The notes: a model not told the origin generated them from the sequence alone. Positions 21,801 through 32,890 are shown, counted from the stretch's first letter. The stretch: 64,000 nucleotides of DNA from Anthopleura xanthogrammica (GCA_964019055.1 OZ025206.1:27898128-27962127); one strand, 5' to 3'. Program-made: numbers and translations.

Positions 21801-22414
21801 CCAATCATTTCCCTGTATATAAGGTTATTTTGCTTTTTCTTTGCGACCGATGCAAGTGTTTCCATTAGTGACATTTTTTTTACCAAAACTCACACACCCA
21901 ATCAAAATAATAATCAAGTTCTACACCCTTGGTCTCCATTGTTTGCCAATAGACCATTTTCGAGATACGCGAGCGCTTTCAAAAATATCGCAGGTGCAGA
22001 CATGTAAAAGAGGCATTTTCGGGCAAGATCACGCGCGCTATTGACTCAGCTGCCCGAAAATGCCTCGAGATCATGTACGCGCCTGCGATATTTTAGGAAG
22101 CGCTCGCGTATCTCGAAAATGGTCTATTAAAACGGAGAAAATCGCCACACAAGTCACTCAAGTACCATATCTCCTTAGAAGCTAGTTGATGGTAATACCT
22201 TTTCTTGATTAGTCAAGTTTAGTAAGTAAGGCTTCCCAAATCCTGGTCGTGTGTGTGAAAGTTCAACCTTCCATCCTTTAAACTCCTCCTGAATCCGTAT
22301 AGAATTCTCGTGATTAGATTCTGGTATCTTGACTGTAATGTGATGTCCATTCTCTATAGCTACGCCTCCAGTACTATACGGACAAGTTTTTACGATAACT
22401 TTCAACTTTCGCAT
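9533..22414 (-). CDS. Giant filamentous-haemagglutinin/CdiA-like protein, three coding exons, about 3248 aa
   Basis: Exons on the - strand: 22414-22199 (Met with A at -3, donor AAG|gtatta), 19333-19090 (acceptor gcttcttttag, donor GATG|gtaaga) and 18819-9533 (acceptor ttttttatgtag). All junction phases agree. A 5' splice acceptor precedes the Met at about 22440. The large exon shows short beta-strand repeats with phrases such as LNNSGKIE and LNSGTIKCEGNLNI, then a block at spliced residues ~1800-2050 with the Ser-rich HHSSSSSKSGFFSSSK signature of haemagglutinin repeats in bacterial FhaB/CdiA. A helical segment lies at ~1440-1615, and a 46-aa repeat array forms the C-terminus. No signal peptide, transmembrane helix or toxin domain is evident. 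Surface or structural function is not assignable; a bacterial origin by transfer is an inference from the family. Confidence 0.75.
9593..11938 (-). repeat. Coding tandem array of 138-bp (46-aa) units, copy 1
   Basis: Fourteen near-identical units (9593-11524) are followed, upstream in the protein, by three diverged units (11525-11938). A 19-residue partial unit precedes the stop. Each unit has two similar halves, one containing LKAGEFQTAVRQDKD and the other LKAGELEVGGSTSKD. Variant positions (AD/AH/TD, NKT/NNK, V/L/F after ELE) are shared between non-adjacent units, as expected from unequal exchange or gene conversion. Confidence 0.95.
18918..19065. repeat. Degenerate (ATCC)n tract in intron 2 of the haemagglutinin-like gene
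   Basis: Many imperfect ccat/atcc tetranucleotide repeats (catccatccaaccaccc type). Non-coding, inside the 19089-18820 intron. Confidence 0.8.
19090..19333 (-). other. Second coding exon of the haemagglutinin-like gene
   Basis: The 244-base exon is open from acceptor gcttcttttag to donor gtaagaagt and encodes about 81 residues starting EDKIKISIVPQQDF. It ends with one base of a split codon that is completed by AA at the start of the terminal exon, giving Glu. It contains several strand-like segments and no recognised domain. Confidence 0.7.
19680..19822. mobile_element. Long-hairpin inverted-repeat element, 143 bp
   Basis: Arms 19680-19736 and 19772-19822 are reverse complements with small gaps (core aaaatatttggctcgagg). 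The loop carries the self-complementary ctcgctgcgctcg. It lies in intron 1 of the haemagglutinin-like gene. Confidence 0.7.
19921..20103. mobile_element. Inverted-repeat element, family A relative of 9139-9374
   Basis: The ends gagcgcacgtcatatatg and the reverse complement of atttggcgtgcactc match the ends of 9139-9374. The interior tttggttcatgtctgagt is also shared. It includes the short word ggggcggatccagg, also seen at 19375, a common motif at animal DNA-transposon ends. Confidence 0.6.
20731..20942. mobile_element. Inverted-repeat element, 212 bp
   Basis: The outer ends tacagccatt and aatggctgta-like sequence pair, and the inner arms tggtggacgtcaatcaaa and tttgattgacgtccacca are perfect reverse complements. 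No ORF of its own; it lies in intron 1 of the haemagglutinin-like gene. A poly-A run follows at 21181-21204. Confidence 0.65.
21948..22128. mobile_element. Long-hairpin inverted-repeat element, 181 bp
   Basis: The arms begin aatagaccattttcgag and are complementary over about 80 bp with a few mismatches, leaving a short central spacer. It lies 70 bp downstream of the first coding exon of the haemagglutinin-like gene, inside its intron 1. Confidence 0.75.
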
Positions 22415-22439
22415 GATGCTGTGTTAGCTATGAGTGGCT
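22199..22439 (-). other. First coding exon of the haemagglutinin-like gene
   Basis: An acceptor-like ctttcag ends at 22440. It is followed by 25 untranslated bases with an in-frame stop, then ATG at 22414-22412 and 72 codons (MRKLKVIVKTCPYSTGG at the start) to the donor at 22198. It ends in phase 0, matching exon 2. The N-terminus is not a signal peptide, which points to a cytosolic product or to an unseen alternative first exon. Confidence 0.6.
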
Positions 22440-23800
22440 CTGAAAGGCAAAGGAATCAGTTAGGTATAATTGACTTCTTCATATTTAGGCTATTCACAAC
22501 ACTCCTAATGATATGCAAAAGTTGAAATTATGTATAACTACTACATTCCATCGTGCTGGGGTGCTAATAAGCACGTGAATTACGTAACTCAAGGAATATA
22601 AAGCAGAGCGAGGCTCAATTACCATTCTTGCTCAGAATTTCGAACAGCGATAGAGTGCAGGACGGCCCACCCACCCTCCCAACGATATTCGCGTGGGTCG
22701 TACCTCCTCTACGTCTAAGTCAAGCTGTTCCAGCTTGTCTTAGACCACGCTGCGAAATATTTTATCCATACCTCATTCCAACTGAGCATGAATGGGAGTG
22801 TTGTAGAATAGATTACTTTTTGTAGGCATCTCCTACTATTAGAGCAGCAAGCCATTCTATCGTGCAGTCAAACTAATCTTGCATTTCCAAATGGTCTTGC
22901 ATTTACGTTTGGCTTCCTGTGGTTTCCGCCAACTAGGACTTACGCGCGCTCACTGACTACTGGACAACATATGACACCAAAGGGGGAGGTGAGGTGAGGG
23001 GGATTATAAAGGATAATAAAGGCGTTCGAAAAAAATTGTTAATGCGTTTTTGCTTGAATTTCCCATTCTTTTGTATTATTTAGCTCAATTTCTTGGCCTC
23101 AAACTGAAATGTTTATTGAAACGTAGTAATTCTCCTGGACTTGATATCTCAAGACATATTAATCGTTTGACTTGTTTTACTTTTTTTATTTAAATGAGAT
23201 TTAAAAAAAATCAAATTGTGGATTTCTGACAAAATAAGGCTTTTTTAACGTCGCCTGAAAACGTTAAATCCTTAATGATGACGTTGACGTAATACCTTGA
23301 CTTTGGCAGCAAATCAACTGACTCAAGCTAAAATTAGGAGATCTAAAGTAGGTTAGAAAGCCATAACTTTAAAAAGTCGCAGTTAGAGAGCTTTCATGCA
23401 CTTATGGTTACTGATGTGCCTACAACGGTCATTTAGTGAGACAATAGAATAAAGAAATAACCGTTTCCGGAGTCTTCTGGCTGCAAAAAATGACACCTCA
23501 GTTTTTCAAATTTTCTCGATTCTGATTGGCTTATAATTTTTCTCAGATCAGCCGGCAGCAACTCAAGAACCAGGGTAAAACCTTTGATCAGTAAAACTGA
23601 AAAATGATTTTGTTTTCGGTTTTAATGTTTATGATTCATGATCAAGGCACGTTATTTTCAATTTCTACATATTGTGTGCTGCTCAATTACCATGATTACA
23701 AATATGGTAAAATTTGGTCGATTCCGAATTCGAAATTAATATGAGGGCGCTTTTAGTTTCGTAGCGTGGAACAGGTTAATCCGCATAGGTTTTGCTTTTT
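22440..23800. other. Intergenic stretch 5' of the haemagglutinin-like gene
   Basis: No exon could be supported. The - strand promoter and any 5' untranslated exon of the haemagglutinin-like gene should lie here. A compact hairpin occurs at 22713-22745: a 15-bp stem with one mismatch around a ttc loop. A TATAAA-like word (aatataaag) occurs at about 22596 on the + strand. Confidence 0.4.
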
Positions 23801-23819
23801 AGTGTTACCCTTGGTAAAT

Positions 23820-23890
23820 AAAAGTTATTATTATTATCGTTATTATTATAATTATTATTATTATTCATTTATTATTAATTATTATTATTG
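23820..23890. repeat. Imperfect (TTA)n microsatellite
   Basis: Runs of ttattattat with interruptions; no gene association visible. Confidence 0.85.
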
Positions 23891-24375
23891 TAAATTACCT
23901 ATTCGTAGTGAGATTTACAATTGTAAACGTAAAAAAATATCTATTATCATTATTATTTTTACATTGGGAAAATTCCCTTGCATGACGGTGAAAGCTTCAG
24001 TAAAGTGGCTGACTACTTTTGACCGTTCAATTTGAGCCACGATGTTCGCACTGTTTGCACGCACAAAAACTGTAAGCTTCCGAATTTTATTGAGGCACCA
24101 TGCGTTGACAAGTCAGTAACGCAACACTAATGTCTTACTAGAATTTAAAATGTTTTTAATAAAGGGGGACTTTGAACCCAAAAGGAACACTTTGGTAAGA
24201 AATAATAGAGTATGAGGATTGGTGAGTGGGGGAGCTCTCGCACAGGCAACCCAGTGAACGCTCCAAGAGCGTCTAGTTCTTTATATTTCTGGAATCAGCA
24301 TTAAATTCTGTTTAAAATATATTTCTAAGAATATTTTGTAATTACTCCTCGTGGTCAGTCACCTTAACACATCAA

Positions 24376-24511
24376 CAGGAACTGAGAACGGAAAACATCT
24401 TTTAGATGGCACTTTCCCTAATTCTTGGAATATGGCAGAATTAATCCAGAGCAAACATTTTCCGAGAATTTCAGAAAAAATGTGAACAATTTCTAAAAAA
24501 AATTATTCGTC
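24376..24511 (+). repeat. Dispersed repeat, related to 25586-25726
   Basis: Shared words include aacaggaactga, cttggaatat, taatccagag and ttccgagaattt followed by aatttctaaaaaaa. The flanking word aaaattcccttgcatgac at 23970 and its relative aaaatgcccttgcaagaa at 25559 suggest the 25.5-kb copy is more complete and the 24-kb copy is interrupted. Confidence 0.6.
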
Positions 24512-25550
24512 TTTAGATGTATGCCCATATATAATTCCTTTACGTCTTTGAATGGCCTATTGCCTATCTCCTATCTCCTATGGCTCTGACAACCTTTCTT
24601 TAAATAGGTGTTTTCCAGTGAAGATCCATGAATTTCAGTAAAATGCCTTAATAGAAGTATGTTTTTTACTTTGCCATTGGTAATATATTGTTGTAATATT
24701 TTGACGCTGAAATGAGGCAGACCTGAGTACAGGAGTCTGTAATCAAGGATTTGCAAATTCGACAAAAAAAAGTGTTTTTTAGTGTTCATGATATCAGCAG
24801 TATTAAACAATGATCAATAACCATGGGATGGCCTAATTGTGTACACGAATAGGTCATTACACTTGGAATCAGTTGTGTCAAAATGAGCTTCAGAAACCAA
24901 AAATGAAAAAAAATAAAACATTTTTATGCTAGCAAGAAGGCAAATATTTAGAATTTGCAGCCCATAATGTAGAATATAAGAGACATGGCATTGATTATAA
25001 CGAAGGTTGACTGGTTCTGATTGGCATAGTTGAGCGAGTCTATTAAAGACTAAAGCAGCTTAGTTACATTTGAATTTTAAATTTTTGACTGGGGACACGT
25101 TATGTTTAGATTTTGGTTGAAAAGATTGAAATTTTATTCCCTCTGCCAAGAAACTTGGTAAATCAGAATTCTTTAGGCTCATGAGATTCCTCAAAAACCA
25201 AATAAGAGTCTCATTACAATAAAATCAGTCATTTAATCGAATTATTCCCAAACTCTCATTGGACTTTTTGAAGCGATTAATATTGCGTCCCAAAGAGTTT
25301 CTTACTCAAAATCTATATCAAGAACCACAAGCCTCAAAAAACATACATAGCTGGGTTATGATCTATTGATCTCCTAGAAAATATTGCCCAAGAAATGAAT
25401 ATTTACATCAAGAAGAATCATCTTTACCTCATGAATAATCGAGGACTTGGTTGCCGGATTCCTCATCATTGTTCCTTACGTAGCATATTGTGAGACCTGC
25501 TCAGTCACCATCAGAAATGTAACAGAAACCTGGTCGATTCGGTATTATAT

Positions 25551-25726
25551 ATAAAGGGAAAATGCCCTTGCAAGAAGCAAAAGCTTAACAGGAACTGAAA
25601 TGGAAAACTTATCTTTTAGAAGGGACTTTCCCGATTTCTTGGAATATTGGCGGAGTTGTTAATCCAGAGTGACGTACGCTTTCCGAGAATTTCCAAAACA
25701 ATTTGAATAATTTCTAAAAAAATGAC
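25551..25726 (+). repeat. Dispersed repeat, related to 23965-24000 and 24376-24511
   Basis: Same words in the same order as the 24-kb copy, diverged by substitutions and small indels. Non-coding. Confidence 0.6.
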
Positions 25727-27470
25727 TTAAAACTGTTTAAATTTATGACATATAAAGTTATTAATTTACATTTTTATATTTAAAGACGAAGCCTTTTTTA
25801 GCTACTCTTATTAGATCAGTGTTTTTACAGTTTCTATTCTTTTAGCTGACGATTGTTATTCAATTTTCGACCACGAGTTTCGACACGTCTTATATTTCCA
25901 ATCATGACCTTTGGATTTGAATAATTATTGTGTTACGCCTTGTAACCTCATGTTCAGTCAAACGAGTTACATTGGAAATTTATTGACTCTGTATACTAAT
26001 AAAGGTTTCTACAAAACCAATAAATATGACAAATTACTAAGTAAGTGAAATGCTAAATACGACATTGCAAAGTAGCGAGAAATACGAAAAATACCAAGAA
26101 ATATACTTACGGAACAAAAAATGAGGCACAAGAAAAAACCAAAGACCTTCTGCTTCGTGTAACACTGAGAACTGACTACTTAGAAAACGGGCTAAACTAA
26201 AAGTACTAGGAATTTGCATACGAGACAAAGAAACTAAGAAACTGAAGTGACAAAACTAGAATGTTAAGATGTTTAGCTCTGAACCTAACCTAAATTCCGG
26301 CATGCGGCATTTACACGCCTAACTAGCTTTGTTGTGACACTTAGGGATGGACCATTAGAGAGTTGATGGGGGGGGGGGGGGGGGGGGGGGAAGGGTTGCG
26401 TAAATCCCCCAAAAAATATCGAGCAAGCCCTTAAACCTCAAAAAAACATCGCGCACGATCTTCTGTGCGAAAAAAAATATCGAGCAACCACAGGTCAATT
26501 GAATGGCACGAACTTTATAAATATGTTGCGAATGCCCCTCAAATCACTGGAAATCGCATTTCCGAGGGTCTCCATTTTCAAAAAATTTCGGGGGGGGGGG
26601 GGGGCATGCCCCCAAACCCCCCTACGTTTGCCCGTCTTTGGCGGTAGTTAGCCTCCTTCCCAATAAAAATTACGCTCGACGGTCCCTTTATAATGCATAA
26701 TTGCATTGAAATTCAGAATATAATAAGTTAAAGCAGAATTCGTACTATAAGGTTCAGTTTTCAATTCTGAAATAGTAGTAGTTATCACATCTCTTTCAGT
26801 AGTAAGAGTGGTTTCAAGAAGCCAGTTAAATAAATTATAATTTTACATGTTGATTTTCTTGCATGTTCAGTCAATGTCGACTTCAAATTTTGCCCAAAAG
26901 CCCTCCTTGATTAACCAATCAGTAATTTTGCCCTGTGTATGATTAATAATATTAACGATTCCATACTAGTTCCATACATGTGCAAAAAAAATAACGTGCA
27001 GGGGGTGGGACAAAAAAATAAATATCATGCAACTAAAATTCCTGCAACCCTCCCTCCTCAACGCAACACTCAAATGAAGAAATATTTCATCATTCAAATA
27101 TTCATTTCATGTAGAATCAATACTGAAAGAATAGTATCAAGGGTTAGGTGCACTTTAATTTATCTATCTCATTCCTTTCGTCATTTGGCTGCCATCTTTA
27201 GGGGTTAAACTAAGTGAGTAAGTTAACAATTAGCCGTTCCGATGTTAAGGAAGGGACTGGAGCCTAGTGTAAATATTTATCTCATTGCCCTATTTCATTA
27301 TGACGTCACACGTCACATTATGAGGGGTACAAAACAGCAAGAAAAAAAAAAAAAATGATATATAATGCGTTTTATAAAACGAAGAAAATGCGTTAACAGC
27401 CATCAAAAGCAATAAATATTTAGTAAATAAACTCCTCCTGTCGGCTGGGATATCGGCTGATTAGTCCGAG
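25727..27470. other. Non-coding stretch with homopolymer G tracts
   Basis: No exon supported. A run of 23 G lies at 26368-26390 and a run of 15 G at 26590-26604. The sequence between them repeats aaaaaatatcgagcaa-like words (26415 and 26475) and looks like a decayed repeat. A gtacatg/ccatact-rich AT stretch follows. Confidence 0.5.
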
Positions 27471-27556
27471 GATGAGAAATGGTCCGAAAAAAGAACATTT
27501 GGCCGAGAAGCGAAGCTTCGAGGACGAATGTGATATTTACGGGGCCATTTCTCATC
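27471..27556. mobile_element. Short inverted-repeat element
   Basis: The ends gatgagaaatggtcc and ggggccatttctcatc pair, with the palindromic gcgaagcttcg in the centre. Small and without ORF. Confidence 0.45.
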
Positions 27557-27764
27557 AAAGGACATCTGAAATCTTTGTTCATTCAGCTTCAAGAAAATAT
27601 ATACTTTTATAGACATTAGATGACTAGTTTGTGCGCTACGAGGTATTTAGTGAACGCGGTCGCGAAAGTCCCCTCGTACCTTAAATTCCCATTTTTGGTA
27701 TGAATCTTATTTCAATAAAAACTTTATTATTATTATTTTCGTCATCATTATTATTATTACAAAA

Positions 27765-27964
27765 NNNNNNNNNNNNNNNNNNNNNNNNNNNNNNNNNNNN
27801 NNNNNNNNNNNNNNNNNNNNNNNNNNNNNNNNNNNNNNNNNNNNNNNNNNNNNNNNNNNNNNNNNNNNNNNNNNNNNNNNNNNNNNNNNNNNNNNNNNNN
27901 NNNNNNNNNNNNNNNNNNNNNNNNNNNNNNNNNNNNNNNNNNNNNNNNNNNNNNNNNNNNNNNN
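27765..27964. other. Assembly gap of 200 N
   Basis: Exactly 200 N, preceded by an (ATT)n stretch ending in aaaa. Open frames spanning it are meaningless. The gap separates the contig carrying duplicated copy 1 from that carrying copy 2. Confidence 1.
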
Positions 27965-28543
27965 CATGACCGGCACGACGCCATTTTGTTGCCACCACAG
28001 GGAGCCCAAATCGAAAAGAAACAATATTGCATTCAAATTATTTTCCACCGACCCCAACTCGAGGTCCATTTTTCCCCTCTCCAAGCTACCCCCTTTTCCA
28101 ATAGGACATTTGCATTATGGCTAAAAAGAATTAGAATTAGTGTTTCTTACATAAGAAAATGACTTTTTTAATACGTTAGGCTAAGTGCTACATATACTTG
28201 ACTTTTTTGTTCACATTATGTTTTAACATCACGACATTTTTTACATTAAAGGCGAAGTGTATGGTACAGAACGAGCGTTACTTGATGTTATTGAAACATC
28301 ATCATGAAACAAAACCACATTGCAAGGTTTTCCCAAATAATTTTCCAGTTGTCTTGCTCCTTCATGAGAATACTCAAAATACTGGGCTTCCTGGGTTTCA
28401 AATTCTTAGAAGAGGTGACCCCCCACAATGTTTACCGACGCGACGCGACTGTCGCTTTTCTTCAATAAACTTAGCCTAGGTGCAGCCCGACTTTAACTCT
28501 TTACGTTCGGATGCACGAAGGCTAGAATAAACTATATAACAAC

Positions 28544-28826
28544 ATGGGAAAACTACTTAACTTCAATGGCCTACGTTTACGCTTTAAGGAATTAGTAAAC
28601 GGTGATCAAGACATGTTCTTGAAAATAAAGGAACTCTTCCGAGACACTCATGAGATTGGTGAAGAAGAACTGGAAGTCATCGAGAACGCTGAGCAGCTTT
28701 GGAGGTTGTTAGTGTCCAAGGATGTCATAAGCGTGGACAATGTAAGAGAGCTGAAGGATCTTGCTTTGGAACTTCAAGATGAACGGCTTAAACAAATAGT
28801 AGAAGATTATGAATCAAAGACCAAAG
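28544..28826 (+). CDS. First coding exon of a death-effector-domain-like protein (partial)
   Basis: ATG at 28544 opens 94 codons plus one base, ending at a strong donor (CAAAG|gtaagat). The peptide is a six-helix-type, charged domain. Its second half (LWRLLVSKDVISVDNV, then LKDLALELQDERLKQIVEDY) closely resembles death-effector domains of FADD and caspase-8-type proteins. The open frame beyond 28826 (to 28933) is intron. Downstream exons are not certain. The leftover single base fits the two bases (AT) that precede the ATG of the HEPN-NB-ARC-TPR exon at 37800, so the exon could be the N-terminus of that gene across a ~9-kb, transposon-filled intron. Role, if so: adaptor domain in immune or cell-death signalling. 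Confidence 0.6.
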
Positions 28827-31169
28827 GTAAGATAGGTGTTCTGTATTCGTGCGCCCTCTGGAAGTTTCCTGGAGTTACTACAATACACGCAGTATTGCTT
28901 TTGAACTCGAGTCGAACTCGATTTATATCCTAACTACTCTTTCATTTGCTTGATCTATGATGTTTGTTCCATGATCCTGGGACTGTTGGGAGGACACGAG
29001 AAAGGTTACATGCACGAAAAACACGGGAAGGGGGGGGGGGGGGGGGATATAATTAATTAATATTAAAAATAGGAATTTGGTGGACTGTCGGAATACACAA
29101 AATAAAGTAATAATAATAAAATTAATTACAGTCAACGAACTTCACGCTTGAACGCGAAACTTCAAAAGAATAATCGAATATTCAGAACAATATTCGAATC
29201 TTTGTCCGAATATTCGATTATAAATAAATAAATAAATAAATCACTTTTTTATAGTGGGATTCAAATTCAGTAACTTAATACTGACTGGTTTCCAATTTGG
29301 CTCACTGTCACTCACACACACTACCACTACATTATGTATTCTATGCATACAACTCAACTCATATATGTTGACATTTTACGGAGGGAGGAAACCGGAGTAC
29401 CAGAGCATATATACAATTTGTCTGCGCCAGAATGCGCCAGAATGCGCCAGAATGCGCCAGAATGCGCCAGATTTGAACCACAGGCTTCCCAAGCTTTAAT
29501 TTTTGCGGTTTTTGAAACACTGTTTAAATCGTTATGAAAGTTTAAAAAAATAGTAATCATATTTTGTTTTGTCGTTTATTTGTAATTTTGAGATTTTTTG
29601 GTTCCGTATTGCTTTCTGTCCGGCGAAGTAAGGGAATTATTTGTGTGGGATTCCTGTGGTTTAACAGTGTTTATTCCGAAAAGAACAAAAGAATGGGGAG
29701 ACTGATGCACTTAAAATCCATCGCAAAGCAAGTGGGACCACTCTTTAGCTCTAACAAACCACACATATCGAAACTACGATGAATAAAGGAAGTGATCAGA
29801 ATAAAAATGGCTGGGGGGCGAGTAACAAAGCCAAGTTTTCTACAAATTTATTCGGACAAAGCCTTAAGGTGACTGACTACTTAAGCAATGAGTAATTACA
29901 AACTGTTCTCAGAAAGATATTTTACACAGAATTTAACGCTGATTCCAAAAATGAAAAGAAAAATGGGTTGTCTCGAGCTCGTTTTCGAGATAAAGAATTT
30001 TGAATATGGCCATCTTGACAAGTTTTCGAAAGAAAAATGGCGGAAATCAAGCTTTGCACACAAAAATTCATAACTCAAGAATTAAAAAAGCTCTGGAAAA
30101 CAATTTTCTCAGAACATCTACTTTAAACATTATTTTCGAAGATGAACAAAACATACTTGAAGAAAGTTTTAAAAATAGGCTTAAAATCCAGCATCTTGTT
30201 AGTTCAATAAACCGAAAATCGTACTCAAATGATGACAACAAAAACACATCAAACGCTTTTCTTATAAGTTCTAATAATCACGTTTTCTTCAAACTCTCTC
30301 AAAAGATTTTTACCTGTTGTTTTAGGAAATCCAAAGAAAAATATAGAGTCCCGTGCAAATTTGGGGTTTTTGCCCTGTTGAAGTTCAAAACCTGATGGTT
30401 CCTCAATAAAACTCCGAAGCTTATTATGCGGTATTGCGTGGTATTTGTGCGCGCGCAGCTATATCAAACGGTCCGAAAGCTGATGACAAGATATCCAAAT
30501 ATGAACAATTAAGCTAGCTTCTACCACAAAATTCAAAGCACCATGTATTCGTAATATTGCATACAAAGAAATCTAAACTACGCTGAAATCATAACAACAA
30601 GACGCACTTGGTACCATGGTACCAAAATAGCATGATCTGATATCGAGGGACCACTTCAGAGCCTCCAGAAAGTGTTTGAATGCAAAGAGTAAGGTTAAAG
30701 GAAGCCAATAGTTGAATATTTTGGTTGGGGGCGACCGAACAAGTGTAGTACTTTAGGTAGAAAGTGTGGATAACACGTGTAAAATCGTAAATTATTCAAC
30801 CAAACAGAGCAAAATATTTTATTGATACGCAGACACAGAGAACTTTAATTCACAGAATGTAAGCTTGAATATATCAGTACTAACGTTGACTGGTAGGCAT
30901 TCCTTTTTATCATCTTCGATTTGTATAAACCCTTAAAAAAACTAAGTGGTTTTTAAACATTTTCCTTTTTCGACCGACTTTGATCCTAAATATTTCGTAA
31001 TCTACGAGCTTTAAATTGGAAATAACCATCCAGAGCACTACAAATGCAGATAGACTGTCTTATCCCATGGCTGGTTTCTCTCGTATATCCATAAAACAGA
31101 CGTAGATCACCATCGAATCTTCTACCGCGGCTCAAAATACACAGATGCACAGATAATCGATTTCAGCTC
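28827..31169. other. Non-coding stretch, probable intron
   Basis: It holds a run of 17 G (29030-29046), a five-unit 10-bp tandem repeat with unit gcgccagaat (29423-29472), paired gaatattcg words near 29165-29215 and short open frames without family resemblance. No exon could be supported. Confidence 0.5.
29423..29472. repeat. 10-bp minisatellite, five units
   Basis: Unit gcgccagaat repeated five times, the last with a substitution. Confidence 0.9.
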
Positions 31170-32817
31170 CACCCTATAACAATGAGAATCAAGTTCTTTC
31201 ACTTTTGAATAAACTAAATAAATCAAAGGCAACTGGCATTGACAAAATATCTGCTAGGCTCATCCAGGAGTGTGCGGATTTAATTTGCATCCCTATCTGT
31301 CATATCTTTTACCAATCAATAAGTCTATAGGTATATTTCTTAATGAATGGAAAAGTGCGAGTGTTACCCCACTTTTCAAAGATGGCGATCGAGATGACTT
31401 AAACAATTACCGACTAATTTCTGTGATCTCGGTTGTGGCAAAGATGTTCGAAAGAATTATGTATGATCAGGTGTACGCTTATTTAGATGAGCACGATATC
31501 ATCTGTAAGTACCAATCGGGATTTCGTAATATCCATTCAACTGTCACGTCTCTTCTTGATGCCACGGACACTTGGGCATATAACATTGACTGCGGGAAAA
31601 TAAATGCTGTTGTATTCTTAGATTTAAAAAAAGCTTTCGACACCGTTGACCATGAGATCCTTTTATCCAAACTAAGTTATTATGGCATATACGGTAATGC
31701 ATACCTATGGTTCAAATCATATAGACGCATCAAGAGTTCCGCGCTGCTGCTCAATGCGCATGCTCAGGGGATTAAAAAGTGGGATAATATTTTGTATAAT
31801 ATGCAATTTGTTGGTATATTTGACTCAAAATTCGCTTAACGATACGCGATCTTGAATATTTAGTGAAAATTGTACATGACAAGAAAGATACAACTAAAAT
31901 ATAGCATATTTTACAAATTTTATCCCACTTTTTAATCCCCAGAGCATGCGCATTGACCAGCAGCGCGGAATTCTTGATGCGTGTATTTAGAGAATCGCAC
32001 ACAAGTGTGTTCTATCAATGGATCGCTCTCTAACAGTTGTTCATTAAGTTGTGGCGTCCCGCACAGGACTATTTCAGGGCCACTGCTATTTTTATTATAC
32101 ATTAATGATCTCCCAAATTGTCTGTCAAATTCTGAGTCGAGGATGTATGCTGACGATACTCATCTCATATATGCGGCTAACAATCTAGACGATATTCAAT
32201 TATGTCTAAACAAAGACTTAGAAAACGTTCACAAATGGTTGAGAGCAAACAAACTCACTCTAAACGTGACTAAGACCGAGTTCATGCTTATTGGATCTAG
32301 ACAGAGGCTAAGTACTTTCACAGATTCCCCAAAAATTGCAATCAATGATGTTCAGGTTAATTAGGTCACAACCACAAAATCACTTGGAGTGATTATTGAC
32401 GACAAACTCAACTGGAACAGTCACATCGAGAAATTAACAAAGAAGGTCGCTTCTGGAATCGGTGCCATAAAACGAGTAAGGCACCTTGTTCCTCAGGGTA
32501 CCTTGCATTTAATGTACCAAGCCCTGATACAACCACATTTTGATTATTGCAATATTGTCTGAGAAAACTGTGGGATTACACTGCAGGATAAGTTACAAAA
32601 ACTACAAAGTAGAGCAGCCCGTGTTTTGACCTTCTCAAACTATGATGCTGATGCTGGGTATTTGTTTGAACTACTTGGATGGAAAAATCTTTTTCGCCAG
32701 CAGCAAATTCAAAGAGCTACCATGGTTTACAAGTCCCTACATGGGCTAGCTCCGGACTATCTGTGCTCTAAGTTTGAAAACAACACATCAAACAAATTCA
32801 ACTCACATATGATCTGA
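31170..32817 (+). pseudogene. CR1/jockey-like LINE reverse-transcriptase fragment, interrupted
   Basis: Reading frames carry typical reverse-transcriptase blocks in order: SKATGIDKISARLIQE (about 31230), WKSASVTPLFKDGDRDD, FLDLKKAFDTVDHEILLS, SGPLLFLLYINDLPN, and the catalytic YADDT box (about 32148-32162), then SLGVIIDDKLNW. Defects: a frame change near 31330, a small transposon inserted at 31723-31983, TAG at 32362 and TGA in place of Trp at about 32561. The 5' endonuclease domain is missing. Dead element. Confidence 0.85.
31723..31983. mobile_element. Inverted-repeat element inserted in the LINE, 261 bp, TAT target duplication
   Basis: Arms of about 60 bp (cgcatcaagagttccgcg and its near reverse complement) enclose an AT-rich centre. 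TAT flanks both sides (31720-31722 and 31984-31986). Removing the element and one TAT brings the LINE reading frame together across the site (SY then LENRTQ), which defines the insertion precisely. Confidence 0.85.
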
Positions 32818-32890
32818 CCCGAGCCGGGGCTCGAACACGAATCACAACGGTGAGAGGCGAGCGGTAAACCACTACGCCACCCATGCCACC
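32811..32890 (-). repeat. tRNA-derived sequence (tRNA-Glu-like), probably a SINE head
   Basis: The - strand reads gtggcgtagtggttta (A-box-like), a stem-loop with CTC at the anticodon position (ctctcaccg, as in tRNA-Glu), and gttcgagcccc (B-box-like). The acceptor stem does not pair well, so it is judged a tRNA-derived repeat and not a functional tRNA. It abuts the end of the LINE remnant. Confidence 0.6.

Noticed and set aside
27681..28084. Open frames across the N gap
   Set aside because: They consist mostly of unknown residues.
30000..30395. + strand ORF of 131 aa in the stretch after the DED-like exon
   Set aside because: Composition is Asn/Lys/Phe-rich as expected of AT-rich DNA; no domain and no good acceptor in a fitting phase.
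32811..32890. Functional tRNA-Glu gene
   Set aside because: A- and B-box-like words are present, but the acceptor stem pairs poorly and the sequence abuts a dead LINE; a tRNA-derived repeat is more likely.
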